In this document: piece by piece, positions 13,943 to 25,611 of the stretch
Layout of the letters: every line of letters starts with the position of its first letter
How positions within the stretch are numbered: the stretch's first letter is position 1
From: Apteryx mantelli
Lineage: Eukaryota > Chordata > Aves > Apterygiformes > Apterygidae
DNA: 64,000 nucleotides
Reading direction: 5' to 3'
Assembly (NCBI RefSeq): GCF_036417845.1
Contig: NC_089981.1
Location: forward strand, 25,440,001-25,504,000
The notes under the pieces: model-generated
Told to the model about the DNA's origin: nothing
Databases searched by the model: none
What the model saw: the letters and a program-made list of their open reading frames with translations, nothing else
Program-made: the position numbers and the translations under genes

Positions 13943-14264
13943 AGCGTTTTGGTTTCAAGATGAATGGGTATCCCCAAGAGGGCTGGCTCCATGCCCCCCC
14001 CACTTCATCACTCCACTGAAGAACCACAGCACGAGCCACGGCAACAACTGCACCATGAGCTGTGCTTTCGTCGGCAACCCCTGCACAACAGCGACCCTAT
14101 ACAAGGGCAATGTTAACATCACGGTCAACTCCAAGTTGTGGTACAACCCAACAAGCTGCGTCTGCACACTCATAATCCCACCTGCAGTTCCAAGGACAGC
14201 AGTGAATACACCATCACCATTGAGAACAAGCTAGGAAAAGAGAAATGCAGCTACAGTCTATATG
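13943..14264 (+). pseudogene. IGSF22: IGSF22 exon remnant: C-terminal Ig domain
   Basis: Acceptor GTCCTTGGCAG ends at 13942 and donor G|GTAAGT follows 14264, phase 1. It starts 'RFGFKMNGYPQEGWLHAP', shifts frame in a run of eight C bases near 13994-14001, and continues 'HFITPLKNHSTSHGNNCTMS', 'CAFVGNPCTTATLYKGNVNI' and 'SCVCTLIIP'. A second one-base loss near 14182 precedes 'CSSKDSSEYTITIENKLGKE'. Length is two bases short of a multiple of three, which fits two single-base losses. This is the last Ig domain of the family; the tiny terminal exon after it was not found. Confidence 0.87.
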
Positions 14265-17200
14265 GTAAGTCAGATTGGCAGCTGCTGTGCTTCCCAGGGG
14301 GTGATTTTCTGCAGGTTGGATAGCTCTAAATTTCAGGTCTATGAGTATGGTTTACATCCTGCTATTTTCCAATACAGGCACGCTTACCAGGCTGGCCTTG
14401 TGGACCGTACTTCTCTGGGCCAGTTTGGCTCTCATACCTGCCCAAAGAGGAAGCAGTTGTTCAGTCCATAAGTACTGCAGCTGGAGCTGCAAGGGCCACA
14501 GTTTGTAGGAACTTGTTTCCATATCTGAAAACAGGCCTTACTCTTGACTTTGTTTTCCCCTGAAGTCACTGAGACTTGCCTTAAGTTGCCTGAAAGCAGA
14601 ATCAGTTCCCTTAAAATGGTGTATTTTGGCTAGCAAGTCTCAAGAATCCCCCTAGATGGCTCATGAGCAAATACGGCCATTTCTCAGTCTCTAACCAGGT
14701 TTGCCCTGCACCCATGGCAACCTAGCACCTTCAGGCAGTCAACTGATGTATTCTGACAACAGCTTTGTGCTTTTTTCATATATACTGCAGACACTTCGCT
14801 ATGTAAATCTGTTCTCTTCCTTTGTGAAATAGGATTTTGCCAACATTGTATGAACAGTCATAAAAATTTCCAAGACACAAAAAGGGGGGGAGGGGGATCA
14901 GACTTGCATATTCTTCCTCACCCCGCCTTTTTTCCATGCCAGAAACTCCCATATGGTGGGTTTAAATCAGGCTGTAACACAGTAGCCTGGTTCCAACTGG
15001 CTTGGATTGGTCCTGTAATGTGGACAAGACACATGGTCTCCCCACATCATGATTCCCAAACTTAAAACTTGTGGATTGGTCTTGTGATACATATGGCAGT
15101 GCTTTGAAAATCTGCTGTGTCCTGAGAGTTGCAGCAGCCCCTGGTAAGCTCACCCTACTTAAAACTAACCAGGAAGCCATCAAGGTTAAACATTTCAGAG
15201 GGAGAATTCTCCATCCTTTTGTCTGATGTGAAACTGAAGTGTTTTCCCCCATTTTCCCTTTCTCTAAGCGCAGACTTTGGTGCCTCAGGGCCTGTTGTTG
15301 TTCTCTTAAAGGAAACAAAAGAGACATCCTGCCAGGCACAGCTTGAAATGAAACTGATACAGCACCAATAATGAGGGGCTATATTTGGAAGGATCTTTTA
15401 AGGTTATTTTTGTCTGTGATCATTGCTTCTGCTGACAACTGCTGAGGCCACTGCTCTGGAGGGTTCAGTTCTTTCTGCCACAGCAGCTAATGCAGAAGTA
15501 GTTCAGTGTAGGTCAGTGGAGGGAAAGGATGTGCACACCAAGCCTCCTGCTCTAATGTTCAAGAAGTCTCGTCTGTGTGTAGGATATACTCATGGCACTT
15601 TTTTAACTGAAGCTAGCCATCACTGATGTAGAACACCAATTCATTACTAGTTTTTAAGACTACTTGGTATTATTTGGTCTCACACTTCCTATGCTCCCTG
15701 CCACGCTCCTCCCTGAAGCTGCAATTTAAAACCAGGGCTAACAGCTGGAGCAGTTTCTTAGTGTCTAAAACCAAAGGGAGCTTTCCCTGGCCTGGTGCCG
15801 CTGTGCTCTTTCCCAGCCAGGCTTTCACAAGAGGAATCGTGGCAGTCCTGCTGCCTAGGCACTGCCTCAGCCCCCAGGCTCAGGCAGGGTAGGTGACTCC
15901 TTAGGCAGGAGAACAACTTTCTATCCCCTTGGAGATCTGATTGCTGGGTAGGACTTATCTTCTGCCTTCCCACACAGAGCTTGTTGAGGTGAGGGATGTT
16001 GCAGTAAGAGTAAACTTTATTCAAAGCTATTCAAAATAGCCTGTTCCTAAGCAGTGGTGGCTAAGGAGTAAGGGTTGCAGAAATACTATGTGGGTGAGCT
16101 GCTAATTTGTATTCAGATTCCTTAATAGGCCCTTAGGGTGCCTGTTAGCAATCAGAGCCTGTTTCTGGGTCTGCCTGAGGCTCCTCCTTGCCTTGATTTC
16201 TGGGCAGGCTCTAGAGGAGGGTCTCTCTGCAGCTGTGGGGGTACTTGCAACTGAGTGAGGTGGGGAGAAAAGATGTAGCAAAAGGAAAAGAGGTATCATA
16301 AAACTGATTTTAGGAGATGAGAGTTTTGCTTCAAATTGAGCTTAGTCATGGGTTTTCTGTAGATTTGAGGAATTATGTGCAAATGTACTAATTCTGAATA
16401 GCTGTGCAGGAGTCTCAGCTGCTGATTTTTATACTTACTCCATAGGAGCTAGACCTCTGTTTCTCAAAAGTCTGTCTCCTCTTCTCTTAAGGTATCCTAT
16501 GCTGTCTCTTCCCCTCATGGAAGAACACTCAAATTCCTCTGTTTAGCCATGTTTTCAGTTTTACTCCTTCTGTCAATATTTGCAAAAACAAATAGGGCAT
16601 GTCTCCACATCTGTGAACCATAGCAGCATCCTCCCTGCTGTTTTAGCTCAGAAGGGATGAATCTCATTTTCCTTATGCTTAGAGGTGGCACGGTGCAGAG
16701 GACACAAAGCCTGTTAGACCCAGACTGACTTGTTCAGAACAGTAATGAACTGAACAAGGGAAATGAGAATAAAAATGGGAACTCCCAAAACTTGAGTGCT
16801 CATTTCCTATGAAAACTGACCAGACAGCGCTCTTCCTTTATACGATGAACTATAAAGTATTTTAGGCAGCACTTTCTAAGAGTTAAACTAAGAACACAGG
16901 GTTGATGGCAGTGACACTTCTCTTCCCCCCCCTCCACCCCCCTTGAGAAAAAGATGATAAAAGGCTCCTGGACACAGTGACAGAAAGTTTGCAGAAGTCA
17001 AAACACATGATGTAATTAGTAGAACAGGCTCTGCCTGGTTCAACACGCAGAACAGCATCAGTGTGTCTGTGTAATTTGACTTCACTTGCATGGCTCAAAA
17101 TGACCCTACCCTTGGTTTCTGTAATAGGCAGTTAAACTAGATGGTGAAGTGCGGGGCTTCTGCTAAGCAGGGACAGTTCTGATGTTTCAGTACTTCCTCC

Positions 17201-19177
17201 CTCTAAGTGGTTTCAAACACCATTTTGCATGTGAAAGGTGGTATTTCTGCAAATGTATATTAACAATAAAAGGAGGCAAAGGTTGCTGTTCTCTCTTTTA
17301 TATCAGTTTGCTTCTGCACTGTTAAGTGAGAATCCTGTTTCTGAGATCAGGAGAAGAGCTAGATTCTGCCTCATTTGCCATGTCCCCGATAGCCCAACAG
17401 GACCTCCATGATTATCTAGGCTTCATTGTTGCAGATTGTATATAAACATACAGGAAGCCATAATCTGAAGTACTTGCATCCTTGCAATACCAAGAAAGTA
17501 AATACTGTTCTCCAAGGCTTTGCAAATGAGGGAGTCACTGTGTGAAAGAGCTGGTCATAGAATACAAAACTTCTGAGATCCAGAAGGGCCCAGTAACTTC
17601 ATCGCTGATGGTCAAGGCCAGATAAGGAATTACAGAATGTCTGAACTGCTGAAGGATCTTGACTTTTTCTTTGATGCTGATGTGACTCCTGGGAACCTGT
17701 TGTAGAATAAGAGCATGGTAGCAACCAATCACACACAGAGAATTATTTTGGCACCTTTGTTCCATCTGTAGCTAGAAAGGAGGAGTGAGGAAATGGGATG
17801 TTCCTCCCAGTAGACCTCTAAGTTATTGAAAGAAAATGTTAAAGACAGAATTAAAGAAGTGGGAAGGAAACACTTGCTTTTCCCTGTTATGATCTCTCTG
17901 GGCTGCTTTGAGAACAGTTTGGTAGTATTCCTGCCTGGTACTGCTTCATTTTCACATCAGGAACCACTCCACTTGGGAAGGGGAGTAAGGAGGAATCTGT
18001 GCTAAGCTTGTGAGCAGATCCATTTAATGAACTAGGAGCTCTTACACACTCTGAACTTCTATGCAATAAATCCTTGAAACCTGTTCCACTAGTGACAGAT
18101 GCCCTAGTTCAGGATTAATGAAACCAAATAGCTGTGCCACTGCATCAAACACAGCTGAAGATTCTTGCATCAGATCCTCAACCAGAGAAAAATGTCAATG
18201 CTACCCCGCTTTTCCCCCCCTGAAGATTTTGCTGGTGGGAAGGATGGAGAGGAACTCAGCCATTTGTCTGGGGTTTCTGGGCAGCAACCAGCCTTTTCAG
18301 AGCAATCCTTTGAAGCAAGCTGCCCTCTTCATAGAAGAGTGGACAAATGGCCATTGTACATGGGCCTGGCTATAGCAGTGAGGGGTGAGCGCTTCAGAGC
18401 TCTGCAGCCCACACAGAGCAATCCCTGGGTCCCCAGGGTGTGTTGTAAAACAAGCCGGGTGCCATCTGTGCAGTGGGTGCCTGGTCGGTTTGTGTTGGGT
18501 GTGCTGTGTGGGGTGTATTTGGCTGTGTTTTCAGGTTGCCCAGACATGAATAGAGTAGCAGGCTAAGAAAGTGGCATTCTGTGTCAGTGGTGCCCTGGCT
18601 AACTCCAGCAGTAGAGCCATGCCACCGACTGGCTTAATGGTGGCACGAAACTGGCTGCATGCAGAGGTTCAGTTGGCTGCATACTCCATGTTGAAACTGT
18701 CACAGAAACAGAAAATAAGCAAAGAGATATAGCATCTGCACAGTAAAAATACTCAGTAAATTAATATTTTTAATTGCTGTTACACACAGAAGAAATGAAG
18801 AAAAAAATACATTCCAAACAAAGAATTAAAATAGCAAAATTGGCATAAAAATGGGTTAAGAAAAGATCCCAGATCAAGTGGCCGTACTGTATGCAGTGAC
18901 CTTTACAATCATAGTAAAAGAAGTAAGTGCTAGAAACTTTCAGACATGGCAGGATGCTGACTCTCCGAGCGAGAGCAGCTGCTTCAGGCACATCTTTCAG
19001 TGCACTCTGCCTGGAGCGCGTGGGCGAGGGGATGGAGCGAGAGGCTCGGACTGGGTACAAGACGGAGATTAGTGTTCAGGACAGACCAGCCAGCCCTGCA
19101 GTGTTAGCCAGGTAGAACTAGTGCTTACTCAAGGGCATTTGCTCTTTGCTTTGCGCTTTTGTTTGGTTGGGATTGTT

Positions 19178-19190
19178 GGGGGGGGGGGGG
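19178..19190. repeat. Poly-G run (13)
   Basis: Thirteen consecutive G bases within the T/G-rich stretch 19150-19205. Assembly length may be unreliable in such a run. Confidence 0.9.
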
Positions 19191-20365
19191 TTGTTTGGAG
19201 TTGGTATTTTTAGCTAAGGGCCAGGTTCTGCTGGCCTGACCCTGCTAGCACTGTAGGCCTAGAGCAAGCCTCCCTGGTGAATGTGGGTCCTGGTCCTAGC
19301 AGCAGGCTGCAAGAGCAAGGTCTAGGCCTGTGCGTTTGTCCTGATTCAGCACCCTCACCCCGTGGGCTAGATTTGGTCTTTTGCGTTTGAACTGTCAGGA
19401 AAGAGATTATTTCCTGATGGTGTTTCTCTTTTTACCAATCCAAATTGGCCCAGTTGTGCTCCCACTGCTGTCTCAGTGGCTCAGCCCCTGCATCCCTCTG
19501 GGCTGTGAGGGCCTGCAGAGGACCTTGTGCTTCAGCCTCGCTGTTGTACCATCTCACCACTCCAGTAGCTCATCCTACAGCAGCATTGTGTCACCACAGA
19601 AACAATACAAGCCACAGAAGTTTTGGCATTCCTGCCAACTGGCCACCTTTTTTCAATTTGTAGTCTGTCTAGAGCTGTACATTTTTATTTCTTACAGTAA
19701 GAGCAAAAATAAAATAACATCAAGAAAACTTCCTCCAAACTAAGAAAACTAAAACCCATCAAACATTTTAAAGAAACAATAAAAATTTGCATTGTGTTTG
19801 CTTCTGAGTTCATATTAAGATAAAATTTTACTGCAGCTGCTTCAAAATTATGGTCCATTTTATATGTACACAACTTGCATTCCTTGGTGTGTCATTGCTT
19901 GCCTTCATTTGTGTTTGTACAGTGCAGCTAGTGCTACCAGAATCAAGTACCTTCTAGCTGCAGGATCAGATTTGAAATCAGTGAACTGGGGCATTTTTTA
20001 CCAGCTGAGAACATGGTGATGGTTTAGAGCTGTATTTCTAATCTACAGAGTTCTGGGCCATAGGACTGATGGTACAAGCACTTCCTTCTCTACAGAGCCT
20101 ACTACTTCTTTCATGCAGGTGAAAAGGAAATAATCCCAAGAAGGACGTGCTGACCTTACTGATTCCATCAAGGCCTTCCCTCTTGGCTGTTTTTAAAGCC
20201 AGTGAAATTTACAGTCACAGAAATGAAACGTCCCTTTGTAAGATGTCCCATGAAACTGAGCTGACCTTCTGCAAAACAAAGGTCAAACAGATTAACTTCA
20301 TTTTCTGTTCCAGTCTTTTCAACAGTCATGATAGACTGAGAGCACTGCATTTTGGCTGGATTAGA

Positions 20366-20371
20366 TTTATT
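20366..20371 (-). terminator. TMEM86A: Candidate distal poly(A) signal for TMEM86A
   Basis: TTTATT on the + strand gives AATAAA on the transcribed strand, 4.8 kb after the TMEM86A stop. It is the first canonical hexamer I noticed downstream of the stop. Position alone supports it; no transcript evidence. Confidence 0.25.
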
Positions 20372-20664
20372 CTAGCTAACAGTCAGGGATGAGACCGGAC
20401 TGCAAAAGTTGGATGCAAAGTTCACATCTTAAGGATTTGGTTGAGACTTTTAGAAGAACTAAAAACCATTTGCAAAAGTGAAATTAGAGTTCAGGCTTTC
20501 AAGCTAAAACCTCCTCCGAGTTCAAGTGCAACTAAGCCTTTCCTGTTAGATATTAAGAATAAATATTTTGCATTGGCTTTGCATCTGATGCAAATCAAAA
20601 AGGCAGTCACATGTTCCAGGCTCTTAAGAGAAGTCCTGCAAATCCCTAGAAGCATTTTTAACAC

Positions 20665-20930
20665 TACGTTACAATAATACTTGGGACTTATATAGCACTT
20701 TACATCTTCGAAGCACTGTATGAGTATTAATCCTCACAGCATCCTTGTGAGGTAGGTATGTGTTAATATCCCCATTTTAGAAATGAGGTGAGACAGACAC
20801 AGAGGGCCTGGTCCCCTGCTGTTGTAACCTGGCATCGCTCTGATTTTCATACACTCATGCCCATTTACACCAGATGAGGAACTGGCCCCAGAAAATTTAA
20901 ATGACTTACCCAAGGCCACAAAAGGAGCAA
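20665..20930 (+). repeat. MIR/L2-like SINE split by a second old element
   Basis: The left part has 'TATATAGCACTTTACATCTT', 'AAGCACTGTATGAGTATTAA', 'CTCACAGCATCCTTGTGAGG', 'TATCCCCATTTTAGAAATGA' and 'GACAGACACAGAG', the familiar order of a MIR/L2-type tail. The right part, 'AATTTAAATGACTTACCCAA' plus 'GGCCACAAAAGG', continues the same tail. The 90-odd bases between (about 20802-20893) are foreign to it and are listed separately. The total is consistent with an old element interrupted by a younger one. Confidence 0.7.
20802..20893 (+). repeat. Element with 'TTTACACCAG' arm nested in the MIR-like tail
   Basis: It begins 'GGGCCTGGTCCCCTGCTGTT' and ends 'CATTTACACCAGATGAGGAA' plus 'CTGGCCCC', so its ends are roughly complementary (gggcctggtcc against ggaactggcccc). 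The same arms are seen at 63.69-63.81 kb. This is an old amniote-wide dispersed family by appearance; I do not give it a name. Confidence 0.6.
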
Positions 20931-23811
20931 GCATGGATAAAAGGCAGGAGAAGTACTCAGGAGGACTTCTGTCATGGGAAGCCAGCAAGTTCCCAGCCTG
21001 TTCCGAGATCACAGTTACACTGCCTCTGCTTAAAAGAGCCTTGTCTGCATCCAGAAACCCAGCAAAGAGGCACCTGAGCGTTATAGCTGCTGTTTGCTAT
21101 GATCTGTTTCTTCCAGAAAAAAAACCAAAATTACCATGATACCAAGTTGAAAACATACAGGTCTCAGTGACAAACTATGGAACAAGAAAACTTAGAAGAA
21201 ACACTAAAAAATCCTGGAAATTTTGTCTTGGGAATTTTGCATGTGTGTGTGTATAGATATTTCCACTGATGGCAGCATGTTTTCAATCTACTTCAAAGCC
21301 ACATTAGAGTTATTCTTAAACCAATCAGATCTTTAAATCGCCTCAGTATGGAAGGGTAAGAAGCCAGGTGTAAAGCACTAACACAGTTTTCTTGCCAAGG
21401 TGGGAATACAGCTGTTGAAAATCCTCTTTTTTTTTCTTCTCACCCTGCACTTTCCACATCAGCTTCGCACTACTGACATTAATATAAGTAGCACAGCCCG
21501 GTGGCATTACTAGCATTAAGAACGGGCTGTGATAGCATTGCTTCTTTGACTTCATGGGGGGTTCTGTGTGAGCAAAGACAAGGAGGATCTATCTACAGAG
21601 AGGTACATGGCTGACATACATTAGCCAGAACTGTTATATTTCCAAATAAGGAGCCAAAGGATCTCCTAACGGGTGATAACTGTGGTAATGAAAGAGAACA
21701 GAAGTAATTGCACTGTATGCATAACCTCAAGTAACTGTAGATGGGAATTTCAGAGGGGCTTTTGAGTACAGTGTAGTAAAAAGAAAGCCTCTGTACTTAG
21801 CAAGCAAAGGAGCTAATACTGCCACGACCAGGCACACACCGCGTATGGGGGGTGCTCCGTCTGCTCTGTAAAGTCCCTGGGCCAAAGAGCGAGTGTGCCT
21901 CAGCGACTGTGTCCCTGAAGGAAGTGGGGAAGAACAGATCAAACCTCTCAGTTTGACAGTGCATAAACGGGCAACAGGAAGGTCCAAAAGGGACTGGCAG
22001 TGCCACAGGCAACCGTGTGCTCCCCATTTCTTGTTTGCTCCCTTTCGAATTGAAGACTCCCCTCAGTGGGAGTAAGGGGAAGTGTTTTCACACCCTACCA
22101 AAGGTATTTAACAAACTGACAGCAACACTCAGTGTTTCTCAAGGTTTATAAAAATCAGAATTGTGTCAAATCAGTGTCCCCAGCAGCTGGCCTCTCCCCA
22201 GCAGGAAAGACGGCCTCCAGGAAAATGGTTTCATTCAAGTAATGTAGATTAAAAGAAAAACTGCAGAGCAGGAGAAAAAGATTGAAGATTAAGAGCCTTA
22301 GCTGGTGAACAGCCGAACAACCCAGGACTCTTTCTGACTTCCTATGCGGAGGGCCCTGCCTCGCGTTCATGGGCAGGAACACGATCTAGCTAGATCCACC
22401 CAGACACCTCTGCTGCCAGAAACGGTACCTCTGACGGCGAGTGGAGAATCTTTTTATCAAGAGGGCAGGTTTCCTATTAACACTTAAAAGAGCCTTCCCT
22501 CCAAGTATACAGTGGCTGATAGTAGAGCAGGATAGCAAAGGAAGCCAAGATAAAAAAAGACTGCAGAAGAGCAACTGAGACACCTTCAGAAAATTGATGA
22601 CTTCTCATTTCTAGGGAAGAGGGAAGTAATGGCTCAGACTTTTAAATAGGTTACTTTAACACACACTCATTTTCTTCAAAGCAAAGGAAAGCTGGGGGGG
22701 ACTCCTCTGGAAAACTGGCAAGTAAGGATTCAGTGTGCTGGAATGACCCATGACAGGGAGATGTAAATCAGACTGAAACGTGCTGTTTGCTTATGCCCTG
22801 GGAGCATGGTGGGTTTCACCCCAAATGCTCTGTTTCCTCTTAGCTGGGTCAGTCTGTTGCAGGAAGAGCTTTGCAAACTGTCAAGCTGAGTAGCAGCAGG
22901 TGACATCCACGGAGAGCTACAATGCAGGGTTCACGCTGCGGCTGGGAGATAAGCGATACTGATGAATGAAAATGTTGTATGGCTCTAAATTCCCTTAGCG
23001 GTTTACTCCAGGCGGGCCCTGGTGCTGCAGTGAATGCATACTGACAATATTACACAACAGCATTAAAGGAAGAGATTACACGGGCCTGTGCTATTTACAA
23101 TGCTTTCCCTCTCAGTAATGCAGCGGGCCTTTCTGAGCTCTCTTGGAAAAGCAGCAGATGATCCTACGGGGTCAGGACAGTTAACCTAGATTTTTTGTAA
23201 TACTGGCTGTATTTGCACTAATGCAGGAGAGTCCTGGGAAGGCAATGCCTATTCCACACTGAATCCTAAAGTGCAAGGCTGGGGAGGCACATGAAACCCA
23301 CTTAGCACCTCTCAACACCGATGGGAAACCTAGTAGGGTTGGTAATCTTCCCTTAACTACCCCCTGACCCTGCCATACCGCCTCACAGAGAGGAATTCCT
23401 GCTCTGCCAACTGTTCCAGGGATTCAGTGCCAGGCTTTCGACTGGAATGGTCCAGGCACGCTAGGTATGGAGACAACAGTGATTTCCAGCCTACGAGGAC
23501 GCTTTGGAGGGTTGCTCCTCCTGTTTGCCGATGCAAGCATATTGAAGGGGTTGTTGGAGCCCGTGCGGATTAGAGTCGTGCAGTCTGGTTTGGTTGCTTT
23601 GGTTTGAAGAGGTGCAAGAACCCTCAGCAAGCTTCCTTTGCACACCTCAATGCACCTTAGAAACAAGCCAGCAGGGGAGCATCTCAGTCCACAGGAATGG
23701 CCCTAGGACGGACTGAAAGACAGAACACATTCAAGATAGTTTCAAACAGAAACAGAGCTCACTGTAAGGTATCCAAAATAAGAGGAAAAATATGATCACA
23801 AATGAAGCTGG

Positions 23812-23817
23812 TTTAAT
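23812..23817 (-). terminator. TMEM86A: Candidate proximal poly(A) signal for TMEM86A
   Basis: TTTAAT on the + strand gives ATTAAA on the transcribed strand, 1.4 kb after the stop codon. ATTAAA is the commonest variant signal. Weak support; the distal AATAAA at 20366 is the alternative. Confidence 0.25.
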
Positions 23818-25183
23818 AAACAGGGCCATCTCTTTCTATATCTTTTTAAGAAAGTTTCAAGTCAGAAGTAATCTTCAGCAGATGGACAAACTGAACAAAA
23901 GAATTTGGATCAGAATTAAATAGACTTTCCCAGCCCTGATGGCTCTGACACTCTCGCTGCTTTCATGTCAGTACAAGAAGGAAGCAGCAGGCACCTGGAG
24001 CACACAGGACAGGGAAGCTCTGCTGAAAAGGGGCTTTCCAAAAGCACGTGGTGCAAAGTTGATCGTGTGCCACCAGTTGGCAAAAGGCAACAACCATCTA
24101 CAACCAAAATGAGGGCCTTGGCTAACCACCATCAGACAAGGGAAATGCTCACAAGGAGATTTGGGAGCAATACTGCAAGCAGCAGTACTGTAAAAGCTTA
24201 ATGAGTAAATGGAGTATTATTCATTAAAATCCTGAGGAAGAAAGGCATAAAGGTTAGATTCCTATCTGCCATGTTAAGGAGACAGATAGGTATATTAGTA
24301 AGACAGATCCTCAAAGTCCTTCTGCAAAAATCACAGTTCTTCATGTTCTCGTTACATCTCAGCTGTCACTGGTGGCTGCTGACACCATGTAACTGCGCAC
24401 ATGTGGCAGAGGGAGAACACACTGGCCTGGCTACATAAATTTCCCTGAAATTCCTAGTTCTGCCACATGTTAGCACTGAGACACATCCGCAGACCTGCTC
24501 TGGAGCAGCGATCAGCCATGATCAAAGCACACAGCACTGCATCCCAGCACATCTCTTGCTGTGTGCTCTCTGCTTGGTGTTTTGCTTTTATCTGGTTTTG
24601 CTGGGGGCTGGCCCACACACTGCCATTGCCTCCAGAGCTCAACCTTCACCTGAATGTGCTGGTTTTACTCTGCCTCTGGGCTTCCTTTCAGCAGAGGCTC
24701 TGATAGCTCCAGTTTGCATACTGAGTTTGCAATGCACTAAAAGAGAGACTAGCTTAAATACCGGTGAAATTAATTTTTACCTGTTACTTTAGCAGAGATG
24801 TGGGCCTGTCTGCCCCCTATTGAAAGCAAGTTTCCTAGCACAGTGCACTGCCAAACCTTTCCATCAGCCTCCCTCTTCTCAGACATTCAGCATCAGTTTC
24901 AGGAATAACAAATGCAATGCAGTAGTACAGCACTTTCAGAGAGGAAAAGTTGAATGAGTAGCTACTGCAGGGATGGTCTAAGCTTTCTGATGTGGACTCC
25001 ACACTGAAGTAAGCAGTATTCAGAGAAAGCCACTGAAAAAAAGCCCCAAAGGTAACGCTTCAAAGAAGCAAAATCAACATCACCGATTTGCCTAGAGAAA
25101 TGGAGATCTCTCTCAGGGGTGAATGCAGCTACAGCACCTGAGATATAACCCACGTCATTGTCCACAAGCTATTGGCACTCCAC

Positions 25184-25611
25184 CTAGTTCCTCTTTCTGA
25201 AGTCCTCTTCATCTCTGCTCTCTACAGCTGACAGTGCAATAAGCATTTGGGCCGCATAGTAAGTAGCCATGATGATGACGCGTGAGTAGGGCACAGGAAA
25301 GCAGAACTTGTTAACTGCAACGGTCAGGTCCGACACCATGAAAAGCATTGCGCCGATGCAGGCCGAGAGCTTGGTCCACGTCCAGAGGTCGTTGCAGAGC
25401 TGCATGCCAGCGACAGCTCGCCAGCCCATGAAGCCAATCAAGGCAATGTAGACAGCCACCAAGTAGGTGAATGGGCCTGAGAGGTAGGAGTACAGGAAGG
25501 CATAACAGGAACTGGAAATAAGGCCCATCAACAGGCCAGCTTTCAGGTCCAAAGGCTTCATGCCGAAGGCTGAGGAGTACAGGATGTGTGTGATGGCGAA
25601 CATCAGCAGAC
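25184..25611 (-). CDS. TMEM86A: TMEM86A coding exon 3 (last)
   Basis: Acceptor TTTTTCCAG lies at 25620-25612 on the transcribed strand. The exon supplies the last two bases of the Gly-96 codon, then 'LLMFAITHILYSSAFGMKPL' and five of the eight membrane segments, and ends in the charged tail 'ESRDEEDFRKRN' before TGA-type termination at 25184-25186. Residues 97-237 are coded here. The tail diverges from the human ending, as is usual for this family. Confidence 0.96.

Larger units (their letters stand above)
14265..25183. other. Intergenic region between converging genes
   Basis: I found no supported exon here. The right end must hold the TMEM86A 3' UTR, since that gene is transcribed leftward and stops at 25184, but its length is not fixed. 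The region has a G13 run at 19178-19190, a nested pair of old repeats at 20.67-20.93 kb, and otherwise unremarkable sequence. The open frames present are short and show no domain or codon pattern that I recognise. Confidence 0.6.
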
